Source of the DNA: Toxorhynchites rutilus septentrionalis
Lineage: Eukaryota; Arthropoda; Insecta; Diptera; Culicidae
Assembly (NCBI RefSeq): GCF_029784135.1
Contig: NC_073744.1
Location: 82,191,935-82,255,934 of the forward strand
Direction: 5' to 3'
Length of the DNA stretch: 64,000 nucleotides
Shown: positions 22,844 to 33,192 of the stretch, one piece after another
Numbering within the stretch: position 1 is the first letter of the stretch
How the letters are laid out: every line of letters starts with the position of its first letter
Notes under the pieces: generated by a model
Told to the model about the DNA's origin: nothing
The model's database searches: none
What the model saw: the letters and a program-made list of their open reading frames with translations, nothing else
Made by a program: the position numbers and the translations under genes

Positions 22844-23775
22844 TTGGGTTGGGGAAAAAGAAATGTCGTATATTGTCAATATATGGCAATACTTTAATAA
22901 ATCTTGTGTTGTACTTATCGCATCGGGCCATACTATACGGCTATTTAAAGACGACAATCTGTGCTACAAGTGTCGTTTTGACAGTGTGGTGGTTGTCCTT
23001 TTCAGTCTCAAGTTATAGCGCGTCAAAGATGGAGTCCACCAAGCAAGAAGTCCGCCATATTTCAAGTTTTTACTACCTGCGAGGTAAAACTGCAACGAAG
23101 GCGGCCGAAAAAATTCGTGTAGTTTATGGGCCCAATACTGTAACGATTCGCACAGCATTGGTTTGATCGAATTCGTTCTGGTGTAGTGGCTGTCGAAGAT
23201 ACACTCCGTACTGGTAGGCCAATCGTCGTGGAAACCGATAAAATCGTTGAAATCATCCAAGTAGCCTGGCATGTGAGCACTCGCTCGATTGGCCAGGAAC
23301 TGGGTATAGACCATAAAACCGTTTGGAACCATTTGCAGATGATTGGATTCCAAAGAAAACTGGATGTATGGGTGCCACACGAGTTGACGCAAAAAAAATC
23401 TTTTGGACCGAATCAACGCCTGCGATGCACTGCTGAAACGGAACGAACTCGACCCATTTTTAAAGAAGATGGTGACTGGTGATGAAAAGTGGATCACGTA
23501 CGACAACCTATAGCGAAAAAAGTTGTGGTCGAAGCGCGGTGAGCCGGCCTAAACCATCGCCAAGCCCGGATTGACGACCAGGAAGGTTTTGCTGTGTGTT
23601 TGGTGGGATTGGAAGGGAATCATCCACTATGAGCTGCTCAACTATAGACAGATCCTCAACTCGGTTCTCTACTGTGAGCAGCGCATATTTGACTTAAATT
23701 GGATAATTTTAAGTATGTTAAATAAAGCGTCAAATTTCGATCAGAAATACGACATTTCTTTTTCCTATATAAGAT
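22844..23775 (+). pseudogene. mariner transposon with decayed, 3'-deleted transposase
   Basis: The left end (ggggaaaaagaaatgtcgta) and right end (inverted aggaaaaagaaatgtcgta) form terminal repeats around a transposase relic. Starting at an ATG near 23030 it reads ESTKQEVRHIS, then a helix-turn-helix (STRSIGQELGIDHKTVWNHL), MVTGDEKW with the first catalytic Asp, and TRKVLLCVWWDWKGIIHYELL. Frame changes occur near 23165 and 23400, and a stop near 23512. The protein then breaks off and the 3' TIR follows within about 100 bp, so the rest of the DD34D catalytic core is deleted. It cannot transpose itself; the TIRs might still be acted on in trans. Confidence 0.85.
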
Positions 23776-26641
23776 AATGGGATGAACTATGGATCAAATT
23801 GTTGGCTAACAGGGCGTGATTAAAATGCCATAAGTACCTGATCTCTAGCGTTACTTGACCAGTTACTATTAAATATGATATTTAATAGAATCTAGGGTAA
23901 GTCTCTGTGCAATTCTCAAGGCTGCAAGAGAAAGGGACTACTGCCCGCTTCTGATCCGCTTGGCGGTTGGATACGGAAAGAGGCAGAATCAATGTGACCG
24001 TACATGGAAATATCAGTTTATGTTCAGCACACTTTTACACTAACTAGAATCTGTTCAGCCGGTACCACACAGTCTCATCAGAAAATACGAAAAATTGCGC
24101 GAATCAAATTATTACATACAGCGTTGTCGGATGGGAAACACATTTTTTGCATATTTTTTGCGATTTTTAAAGAAGAGGCACCTTTTCTCTCCCTAGTAAT
24201 TAACAAAAAAATAGTTCTATAGAAATAGAAAATGTCCTATCTTATCTAACGATATCAATGCCAGGACGTGAATTGCTGTGAGTTAGCTTCATATTGGGTT
24301 CAGCTAACATTCAATGTTCAAAGACGGTTCAAAAGAACTGGTTCACTCAAGTGAACGGTCAGCGACTGCATGGTCTGGTTTCCTTATTCGTTCTCACATG
24401 TTTGACAAGGTGAGTCGATGTATATTAAGAATTATTCTACGTTTGCTGATGGTAAGTACTTATCAGAATCAAAGGAGAGGAGATGATTTGGATGATGGCA
24501 ACGTTCTATTATCCCCAGAATTTCATTTCGGAAAGTGATATATCTCATCAAAAAGTATCAATGGTTTCATTTCGCCAGCTACACTTTCCCAAATCCACTT
24601 GTCCATTCCCCAATCCCTTTCCTAGAAAATAAACAGCACCCGTTGGGATCAGTTCACTACAGAATCCTTACATATTTCACAAGGGAACTCTCACGGTCAT
24701 GAGATATCTAATCTGCATCACCTGTCAATATAATTATTACGAGTCATCACAGGCAATGTTTCAGATAAGGATAATATCGCCGAGGCAAGCTGACAAAAGG
24801 CGACCGAACGAATAATATTTCTGTAGGGATCGTTTTATCAATAAGGATTTACGAACTTTACGAACATCTATATAAGAAAACCAGAGAAATCTATCTGATT
24901 TTTTCAACTCTTACAATCCGTTTGGAGTTCAGTTCAGTTCATATAACAAATGGTTTTTCTAGAGCCACCATTTGGAGCCTGTATCTGTATCAATCCAAAC
25001 AGAAATAAAAATGTTTTTTATGAGTGTCAGTTTATTCAGCATATCGTGTTCATTTGGCATTTTGTTTTGATTTTCTCTTCAAAAATTTATCCGAATCACG
25101 TGTAGACTTTGATCGAAACATTCATCGCATTCACAAACCACAGTGCCAACAGTTTACTCTCGAAAAACGTAACGCATAAATATTTCTCTCTCAATCTCGT
25201 AGCATTCGCATCAATGGTTCACTCTCAATCTTATTAGTTCAGCAGAATGAAACCATCCGGCAAACACAAATGCATGCTCATTTTCCCTCTATCTTCACCC
25301 ACGATAAATGAAGCTGCAGCTGCACCGTTGAGAGCGCGCAAGATGCCGATACAATATTGAGAGCAAAAGAGAATCGAGTCTGGCGCGATTTGTCGCGAGT
25401 TCGCGACGATCAGCGCGAATCTGCCAAGTGGACGGAAGCAATACAACCGCAGCACCGATTTGGTCCTCAGTGTTCTCGTGATCCCTGAAACGCTGACACG
25501 CGCTCGATGTAGCGTGTTGTGGGTAGCGTGTCAATCTCGAGATTTGAACGAATTAGTATTTTGGTCCTCCCTGTGCGATTCGCGTGTTCCGGTCGAAAAA
25601 AATCTGCCCACACCCTTGTCACATTAAAGAACCGAACCGAGTCATCGCTGAGCGGGCACTTTTTGAGCCTTGCTCTATTACGGGGGGTTATCCTGGTGCT
25701 ACGTATGTGTATATGCCGGGCGAAAAAAAAACAAGATTAGTCGGAAAAACGATTTGCAGAAGAAACGATAATAAGCAAAAATAGCAATAATTTATAACTG
25801 CTCGGACGATTAGGGATGCCACTGAACGAGCAACGCTGGTGTTCTGGCATTTCCGTTTTTAGCCCGCTCTTCAGGATCATATGTGTGCTGCTTCCGGGAC
25901 ATGGTGACTAGAATGATGATTATGCTCCGCTGTGGCTGACAATGACAATGGTAATGATTATGGGGGGTTGTCTGAGTGGGTGAATACACATGCATACACA
26001 CATTGCTAGCACGGCTATACCTTTGTGTGGTGGAAAAGACAACCGGAATTGGCAGGGACGAGTGAAGTTATACTAGAGATGAAAATTACTACGTTCAATC
26101 CGCTTCATGTCATCGCTGACAATCCAAGAGGTGTACTTTCAGATTATTAGAAAATATTAATCGCGCACAAAGTGTATTGAGGCTATGGTATATGGCTGAG
26201 AACAATGCTGTGGCGGTAATCTTTGTGGCGATGTTAAGCGATTTAAAAAAAAAAATTCTGTAAGCAACCGTGTTCCGGGCAAAAAAGTGTGGTCTTCGTT
26301 ATGAGAATAGTGTTTCCGCCCACTAGAATTTGATTTGATTCTGTAATTCCGCTGGAGTTATGCTGTGGAATGCAGTATTCAAGTGAGTTTATTACAAATT
26401 CATGAAATATAATATATTATACGACAATTTCCGTTCGATAGGCTGCTCGATCTATCCTCATTATTTGATGTTATTGTTAGGCAAATCATTGTCACTGTTT
26501 CGCGTTGGAAATATTTTGTAAACAAACATATTCGATGCTCTTTCCTATCTTGAACATGCTAGACTGTGTTGAACGGTTCTGGATTTCAGAATGCCTGATT
26601 GATGGCCTATATTTATAGATAGAGTAGAGTGGTAGAATACG
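23776..26641. other. Long unassigned stretch, with a GC-richer island at 25.25-25.75 kb
   Basis: Nearly 2.9 kb without a recognisable ORF or repeat. The island at 25250-25750 is clearly richer in G+C and CpG (gcgagttcgcgacg and similar) than the rest. It ends near a donor-like gctacgtatgt, so it could be a promoter or 5' UTR exon of a neighbouring host gene. No coding frame there is convincing. Confidence 0.3.
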
Positions 26642-26854
26642 TCGATGAGGGTGAGAATGGGTCAAAACAGAGAAAAACTTTGATAAATTATTAAACAACA
26701 ACACAGTTAATTATTATACATTGGAAGAAGTGAAAATATGTCCTCTATTAAACGGTTCACAGCTTTCGAAAATATTCGCAATATTTGTCAATCTAACCTA
26801 ATCTCACCCCGATGACCCAATCTCTACTCCATGACCCATTCTCACCCCCATCGA
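26642..26854. mobile_element. 213-bp MITE with 23-bp TIRs
   Basis: The left end tcgatgagggtgagaatggg and the right end on the opposite strand tcgatgggggtgagaatggg extend to 23 bp with one mismatch. An additional internal gacccaatctc copy of the terminal motif lies before the right end. No coding capacity. Target duplication unclear. Confidence 0.7.
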
Positions 26855-27030
26855 TAGTACATGTTTTGGGACATGAGTCATGAACTACTGTGTCAACCTT
26901 CAAACACTTTTGAATGAATGGTGTTGATCATTCATTGAGCCCCGCATCAGTCCCTGGGACATATCATTTTATAAGACCATTTCTAAATTCATAAGTATTA
27001 CCAATGAAAAATACAAAACAATCAGCAGAT

Positions 27031-27484
27031 TTACAAGCAATTTTTAGTAATCGTGCCATTTCGGTCAATAACTTTGAAAATACGTGTTGGTATACTATTT
27101 ACCAATCTCTGCAGAACGGATTTCTCGATATTTTGCCATGTCTCTGAAATTGCGGCCTTAAGGTTCATCAACCGTGGTGTATAACTTCTCTTCAGCGTAA
27201 ATTCTGCGTAGTAGGTTCCCTCAAAGATTTTCAACAGGATTCAAGTCTGGAGAGAGAGCCGAGCAGCCCAATAAACGAAGTTTTTAGTCCTTAATCCATT
27301 GCTTAGTTTCCTCGCTTGTATGAATGGCGACATTGTCTGGCTGGAATGTAAATTCTTTGCGACGATATCTACACAAAAACGGTAGGAGAGAGGATTCCAG
27401 AACATGTATTCTATTAGTTTTGCTATCTTGAGTTTTCCGGTTGCACAGAATCCAAACCATGCACGAGCCTCTACCAAAGTTCCT
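27031..27484 (-). pseudogene. Tc1-like transposase relic (C-terminal half)
   Basis: Minus-strand frames give GRGSCMVWILC, a FQPDNVAIHTS box holding the second catalytic Asp, SALSPDLNPVEN with the third acidic residue, then a frameshifted C-terminus (ISETWQNIEKSVLQRLVNSIPTR) ending at 27031. Stops occur after WIKD and at the Trp after NPVENL. The N-terminal DNA-binding half and both TIRs are missing. It is directly bordered by SINE-3. Confidence 0.8.
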
Positions 27485-27619
27485 GTTTTTTATATTGTAG
27501 TGACTTTCAACACATTTCGGCTGGTTCGTCACTTGAGAATGAACTCGTGATCTCTGAGAATTGAACTCGTGATCTCTGCGTGAGAGGTATGGATATTACC
27601 ACTGCGCCAGATCGCCTCC
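27485..27619 (-). mobile_element. SINE-3 copy (tRNA-derived), with duplicated B box
   Basis: On the minus strand: ggaggcgatctggcgcagtgg (A box TGGCGCAGTGG), then GTTCAATTCTC (B box) and a tail ending in gtcactacaatat. The B-box segment cacgagttcaattctcagagat is repeated in tandem. A second SINE-3 lies at 60528-60678. Confidence 0.7.
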
Positions 27620-28020
27620 AGTTCTTGGTTGAAAAATACTGTTCATCCTTCTGTAAATCACGCCAGTACCCGTTGAAACCATCAGGACCATCCAAATTAA
27701 ACTTTTTTTTGCCATTGAAGCAAATCTAGCAAAATTAAAGTAAAATAAGCCGTCTGACATTGAAGAACTTTTCGTTATGGTATTTAGCAAAATGTTTTCT
27801 TTTGAAAACATTCTTTGTCATATCATACCATGCTCGACTGTCGGTTCATGGGAGAGTTGGCAGAACTCAGACGTGGTCAATTCTAAATGGTTGCCAATCA
27901 TATTCGAAAATACACTTCTACATAATGTTCTCATGGTATGTACTCTCACACTAGTTTCCATGATAAAAACATAACAGGAAAATAAAATTTGTTGTGAAAT
28001 ACGCAACAATTTTGCTTTAC

Positions 28021-28150
28021 CAGCCATTCCATGGCAAACCGATATAGCAGTTCTCAGATTTTCATGAAAAGTGGTAGTTTTGTCTTTTTTTTGAAAACAT
28101 TAGACCCGTATTTTTTATTTTTTTTGTTAGGGTGCCCATTTTCATTTTAG
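28021..28150 (+). repeat. Interspersed repeat R, copy 1
   Basis: Shares gccattccatggcaaaccga, gattttc-tgaaaagtggta and acccgtattt with copies at 30943-31028 (minus) and 59727-59830 (plus). No ORF. Class unknown. Confidence 0.6.
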
Positions 28151-28379
28151 GCTGATCCGAAATATCGACTTTTTGCTAAATATATATTTTAAATATATTG
28201 TTTTATTTTCTACTCCTACGTGAATACCTACCTATCTACCTGACAAATGGATTAGTTTACTGTTTACTCTTTATGATCATGTTGGGGTTCTAAAAAGAAC
28301 CTTTGGTGTTGTGTTTTTGCGTTTTTTTTACAAACTTGATTCTTGATTTTGTTCTGAAGACTTTGTACTTATTAAATGT

Positions 28380-28664
28380 TCAACGCCGGGCATCTTTCGG
28401 CGTATGCACATATCGTACAATCAAAATGATGGCTGTGATAGGGAATGCATAGGTGGTCATCAGCTCATTCACTATCACATACTTCTCTATTGAGCACACG
28501 TACCTTAAACTGTGGTTTCGGAGACGAATGAATTGTAAGATTTGTAGTCTCCACAAACAAAGTAAATAAAAATGAAAAAGAAGTGATGTTTTGGAGACGA
28601 ACTCTACGATCTGTCGAGAAATAAACGAGCTATAAGCGTTCTGAAAAACCAACAGAAAATACAC
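28380..28664 (-). other. Hydrophobic open frame of unknown significance
   Basis: 95 codons on the minus strand with aromatic, hydrophobic runs (FLLVFQNAYSSF, SLLFHFYLLCLW, AFPITAIILIV) resembling membrane helices. There is no start context, splice signal or family match that I trust. AT-rich DNA produces such frames by chance. Confidence 0.15.
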
Positions 28665-29049
28665 GGACGGATGACCTTCGGATTAAAGTCCTTTAAATTA
28701 AGAACAGAGCAGCAGGAAATACATAGCTCATCATGTTACTCCTTAGTTATTTTTCTATACAATGCAGATGTAACGTCAGTCAATTTTCAACATCAGTTAT
28801 CAACCAAAGAAAGCAGTTCTTGCTACCGAGAAAATTCGTTAATGCCATCCTGCATACAATGTGGTGTAATTTGAAGCCGCTTTTAATTCGGGAACCATGC
28901 ATGGGTTTGTGAAAACTGAATGATCAATTTAAAAGACCCCAACCACCAATAAGTTCAAGAACAAGCATAAACAAAATAAATCAGTTTATATTATATGTCG
29001 TATTATGTCACTTTAGAATGCATTGGTGTTGTGAAAAACTTTTAATAAC

Positions 29050-29380
29050 TCTTCTTTGAAAGGTTTAATGGCCCTGAAAAGCGCCGTGTTGTACGGTGGC
29101 TGGTTTTGCCACCAAAGCAGTCTGTATAAACAAACTTTTTCCTTTTTCTATCTGCTGCCGTTTTGCGATTGCGTTTGCCACTCGCTGAAACTAGTTGTTG
29201 CCACCGAACCGAATGTGCTCTGTTCTGTAGGCGGGTTTTCTTATTGTAGTGAGCAGCTCCGCAAGCCAACTCGAGCACTCCGGCGGCCGAAATTCTATAA
29301 CCGCTATTAGGTATACTACTGGTGCTCCGACACCAATCCGTTGATGCGATGTGATGTGAAACGATGCCATACAACCACCC
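29050..29380 (-). pseudogene. Histone H2A pseudogene, copy A
   Basis: Minus-strand sequence encodes, in two frames, GVGAPVVYLIAVIEF and AAGVLELACGAAHYNKKTRL. These correspond to the H2A core helices (GAGAPVYLAAV and the AAEVLELAG...NKKTRI segment). The first 40-odd codons are deleted: the 5' UTR-like catcgtttcacatcacatcg joins straight to the mid-gene. After KKTRL the sequence departs from H2A, as it also does in copy B, so the two share a common degraded ancestor. A histone stem-loop and a purine-rich downstream element follow at 29051-29085. It is clearly non-functional. Confidence 0.8.
29070..29085 (-). terminator. Histone mRNA 3' stem-loop (decayed)
   Basis: On the minus strand GGCGCTTTTCAGGGCC is the canonical histone stem-loop with its UUUC loop and one mismatch in the 6-bp stem. 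It is followed within 20 bases by caaagaag, a histone-downstream-element-like purine tract that would pair with U7 snRNA. Confidence 0.75.
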
Positions 29381-29596
29381 TGATTTACGGTTTGAAAGAG
29401 GACGATATATTTTTCAACGGATCCGCGCGTTTTGTACTTTAGCGGTACACGCTCACAGGATAGAGACAAATTGGCAAACTCAGTCAAAGGGGCAAGTCCA
29501 ACGAGACGAACGAATGAGCGTTAAAAGGCAGCGATGACAAAAAAATACATTCATTACGATTTTTTCGCTCGTTGGATTCACATGCAGGCTAAAAAG

Positions 29597-29612
29597 GGTC
29601 CTTTTCAGGATC
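29597..29612 (+). terminator. Second histone 3' stem-loop, plus strand
   Basis: GGTCCTTTTCAGGATC: a 6-bp stem (one G-U pair) around the UUUC loop, with ctaaagag about 20 bases on as a downstream element. It implies a histone gene once read rightward here, divergent from H2A copy A. I could not recognise any coding remnant between 29390 and 29596. Confidence 0.6.
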
Positions 29613-29689
29613 ACAACATTATCTTTAATCTAAAGAGTTTATTGTTTTGTTATCACTCGATATCCCCATATTGTTCGGCTAAACCTTCC

Positions 29690-29730
29690 TGTTTAACGAT
29701 TGCGTTTGCCACTCGCCACAGCTTTCACAG
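29690..29730 (-). pseudogene. Third fragment of the H2A-derived unit
   Basis: The string gattgcgtttgccactcgc is shared with H2A copies A (29164-29183) and B (30377-30397), in the same orientation. It marks the degraded C-terminal or 3' part only. Confidence 0.45.
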
Positions 29731-30179
29731 TTGGAAAATTTCTTCCCATCCAGCTTGTGACATGTTGTACAGTAAATTATATTTAATGCGACGTGCCGAA
29801 GCACCACTCAGTGTCGCATTGGAGGCGATTTTAACCTGTAATTAAATATTTGTGATGACAGTGGTACAGTGTCGCCTTTCAATGTGGGATCATAATTTGG
29901 ACCCCGAACTCTATGGTTACAAAAAAGTCCAAATAAATTGTCGCATTACAGGTCCGTTCAATTAGCAAAATGTCGACTGTACTTTCAATCTAGAAGCAAG
30001 TTAAAAATTGGTGAAAATTGAATAATCGGGAAAGTCCCCAACCATCAATAAGCTCAGAACAACTGCCAAATTCTCATACTCATCATATCCTGGAAAACAA
30101 ATTATGAAAAAATCAATTTGTGTTTTATTATTATTTGGGATATTGTTTTAGAAAGCATTGAACTGTATTTCGTAAACTC

Positions 30180-30691
30180 TTTTTTGGAAGGTGTAAAACA
30201 CCTTCCTCTTTTGGAGGAAGGTGTTTTATGGAATGGTTCCAATTTAGAAAACTTAGTACTCGTGGTTTAGAAAAAAAACCATTTCGAACGCCCTTGATGC
30301 CGTCTTGTTCTGGATTTGCCACCAAAGCAGTTTGTATAAAGAACAAGCTTTTTTCTTCTGCTACCTGATGCTGTATTGCGATTGCGTTTGCCACTCGCCA
30401 CTCGCTTCAATTGCCTGTTGTTGTCTTGATGTCCACCGAACCGAATGTGGTCTGTTCTGAATGCGGGTTTTCTTATCGTCGCGAGCAGCTTTGCCAGCTA
30501 ACTCGATCACTTCGGCGATCGAAACTATATAACGCCGACTAGGTGGACTGGTTCACTGGTACTAACGCGCTCGGCCTAGCTACCCTTGCGGAGCAATTGT
30601 CGAATACACCTACGGGAAATTTCAGAACAACACGGTTCGAGCGGGATTTTTCCTTTCCCTTCACTTTTCCTCCTTTGCCATGTCCAGACAT
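30180..30691 (-). pseudogene. Histone H2A pseudogene, copy B, with intact N-terminus
   Basis: It begins at ATG 30691 on the minus strand: [12 protein letters not shown] then SRSNR and FPVG, the H2A tail and first core residues with one Arg to His change. [13 protein letters not shown] matches the AERVGAGAPVYLA region, and in another frame AEVIELAGKAARDDKKTRI matches the main helix. Frameshifts lie between these blocks, and the acidic-patch and docking C-terminus is unrecognisable after KKTRI. Nucleosome assembly function is lost. The 5' UTR is shared with copy A, so both descend from a duplicated H2A unit. Confidence 0.85.
30186..30227. repeat. Perfect 14-bp hairpin where the histone stem-loop should be
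   Basis: AAAACACCTTCCTC (30195-30208) pairs perfectly with 30214-30227 across a 5-nt loop. A third arm, GGAAGGTGT (30186-30194), can pair with the same strand instead. Alignment with copy A puts it at the position of the lost histone stem-loop. Confidence 0.7.
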
Positions 30692-30942
30692 GGCTGCTTG
30701 TGTTGGTTGGTTGATGTGATGTGATGCGAAACGATGTGGTTTGGATGAGAATGATCGTTACGGCAGCGGAGCGGGGATTTTTAAGCTGACTGGCTGGCTC
30801 GAGAATTACGCATGTGTGAGACTGCGATCAATGTTTCGTTCATTTTTTTTCTTTTTCCTTTCCAATCGTGCTTCATTGTATTTCGCTGCTGCTCTGGTTG
30901 CCCTATATCTTCCGGTTAGACGTAGTCTCACGTCAAAAATAC

Positions 30943-31028
30943 GGGTATAATGTTTTGCGGTAAAGAACAAAACTACCACTTTTCACGAAAATCTGAGAAC
31001 CACTATATCGGTATGCCATGGAATGGCT
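30943..31028 (-). repeat. Interspersed repeat R, copy 2
   Basis: The reverse-strand copy of the repeat at 28021 (accacttttcacgaaaatctg, gccatggaatggctg). It is interrupted or followed by the mini-retroposon at 31045. A composite-repeat tail scrap (agacgtagtctcacgtcaaa) lies just left. Confidence 0.6.
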
Positions 31029-31044
31029 GTTGCATCATCCAATG

Positions 31045-31106
31045 GTATGGTATGGTATTGAATTAAAGAGACTTTAAACTCTGAGAGTTCATTCGTCTCT
31101 GGCATG
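31045..31106 (-). mobile_element. Ultrashort retroposon-like insertion, copy 1
   Basis: 62 bp between two perfect 11-bp direct repeats ATCATCCAATG (31034-31044 and 31107-31117). On the minus strand it holds AGAGACGAATGAACTCTCAG followed by agtttaaagtctctttaatt, then a pentamer tail of ccata units. The core is the same 46 nt as in copy 2 (43366-43424). Confidence 0.7.
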
Positions 31107-31274
31107 ATCATCCAATGTTATTAATCATAGAATATATGATCACATATGTTAAGGACGTGAAAAATAGTTTTCAGAAACATCTTCAGTGGTTCGGCATCAC
31201 TGTTGCTCGCACTTGGCCGAAGAGTAAAGAGTATTTTCCTAACAGCCGAAATTTTTTTCTCATTTTTTTTCTTT

Positions 31275-32473
31275 AACAACGATTTTTATTGACGAAGTTT
31301 TCTACGAACAGATATCTTAATGTGAACAGTTTTTTAAATTATTTTTTCAATGTTTGACCTGACGAAACTTTTTTTCAAACGGGTAATATTGCATAGACAA
31401 TTTTGAACAGTTTTTCATTTATGTTATATTTTTTGTTTTCAATTTGTATTCGCCTCTATTATGTCTATCATGATTTTGGTGATAATGGACTATTTTTTAT
31501 TTTTTGTTGTTTTTGTTTTGTATTAGTCGTGTTACAGATATAAAGTTGAAGTTTTTTAAGAACCGGTCTAGGAATTTTTCGTAAATACAAATTTCTCGAC
31601 TTCTATGAATGAGGATATTCATTGCCAATCCAAAACAAGGCTGGCAGTTTGACTTGTGCTTTGATGGACCAATAGTTGCAAGAGCATTGGCGGGACCGTA
31701 TCGGCTCTGTGGTGGACACGACTGGGTATCGGCATGGGTTGTTATTGACATTGCAATACTACACCCAAACTAGCGTTGGCAGAAAACATGTAATTTTTGG
31801 CAGAAATGATACCATTTAGTGTGCTGTTGAGTCAAATGCGCAAATAATGAGCTATTTTGAAAGCTTAAAAATGGTTTGTATGTATGCGTGCAGACATCTT
31901 TTTCTGTTTTCTTTTCTCATTTCATTTGGGATTGTGCCAAAAAAAAGTTGATACGACGTCAATGGAGATCGAACCTAGGGGCCGGCTGGAATGCAAAGCT
32001 AATTTACACGACCACGCTATCCACATGGCTAATGATGCTTAAGAATTTGTTCAGCAAATACGTGATAATATTGAACCTGATTATAAAATGAAGTTGGGAA
32101 GTGTTTTCTAAGAGTAAAAAAGGAGCGCATGAAAGAGAACAATATCTATCTCGGTCTGGGCCGTGTATGTGGCAAAGCACGCGGAAAGCCTTTGTCTTTT
32201 GTTTCGCTCGCTCGTATTAATCTTATATTGCTGTACCATGCATATTATACAAATACTTACGAGTATTTTTGAGTCATGACATTTTCTGTTATGTTATGTC
32301 TCATTTAATGTCATAAATTGGGATGACAAAACATGAGCTATAAATCGATTTTGGGTGTATATACGAATTTGTATCTGTAAATAAAATCAGTTTGTTTCCT
32401 TTTGCTAAACTGGTTTCAATGCTAAGAAGAAAAATTATCTTTTAGATATCTCGTCTTGCTCAAACCTCTGCCA
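31275..32473 (+). mobile_element. 5'-truncated LINE-A copy (3' UTR only), interrupted
   Basis: Aligns with 2035-2690: gacgaagttt-tacgaac, atgtctatcatgattttggt, the ccggtctaggaatttttcgta block, gggaccgtatcggctctgtgg, and the end aactcgtcttgctcaaacctc. The stretch 31760-32359 is absent from the other copy and is a separate insertion. Confidence 0.75.
31760..32359. mobile_element. 600-bp TIR element carrying a tRNA-like segment
   Basis: Inserted into the LINE-A 3' UTR, where the paralogue at 2570 is uninterrupted. The ends are TACACCCAAA and its exact inverse TTTGGGTGTA. On the minus strand at about 31965-32035, gtggatagcgtggtcg (A-box-like) and GGTTCGATCTCC (a good B box) look tRNA-derived, which is odd for a DNA element. 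It may be a SINE head swallowed by a MITE. No ORF. Confidence 0.6.
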
Positions 32474-33192
32474 TCATCTCGGTTAGAGAGCTTCGATTTA
32501 CATTGAGTTCTCTTCTTCTTACAGTATCCTTGAGAATACGCCGAATAGTTGAGCACTACTAGATGGGATCGTCCAATCCGACGACCAACTCTTATGCCAA
32601 CATTTTCTTGGTGAAGTGCATCGATTTGTTCTTTTCCTCTCTCTCCTTGAGCACTCCTCCCTTCGGCATTTTCCAGATTTATTGAACTAAAACAATTAAA
32701 ACAACGTTAAATTTAACTGGTCATATACATACTTGACACTTTACAAATTAAAGCATTTTTTTACGCTCAGCGCTTGCGCAAACTCATACGAAAATCATGC
32801 AGTGTATGGTAGTTACCAAAACCAATACATTAGAATATTGTAATATATATATATAAATTGTAATATATAAAATAAAAACTAATATATAAATTGAAACGTT
32901 GTTTGTTTACAATGACACAAAACAACAAGATCATCATCTGGTCTTATAGAAGTTGGACAATATTGGGGGTTTGGTTCGTTGATTGAGTTTTGCCCTGATT
33001 TTCTTCCAAATTTACGTTGTGAAAATGTCCTTCTTTTTCTGGAGACAAATTTTTCCACGTCCGTTCGTCTCGAAGGTTCGATTTATTATAATGCCTATTC
33101 TGATGATTTTTAGACAGTTACAATTTTTCCTAGCATGGCTTACTAATTTTTCTTCGGTTATAGTAATACTTCAGGGGCAAACAGACAGAATG
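32474..33192. other. AT-rich, no gene recognised
   Basis: Contains a tatatata run near 32840-32890 and nothing else that I can name. Confidence 0.4.

Noticed and set aside
22964..23506. 180-codon minus-strand frame
   Set aside because: Shadow of the mariner transposase on the plus strand; the plus strand carries the recognisable motifs.
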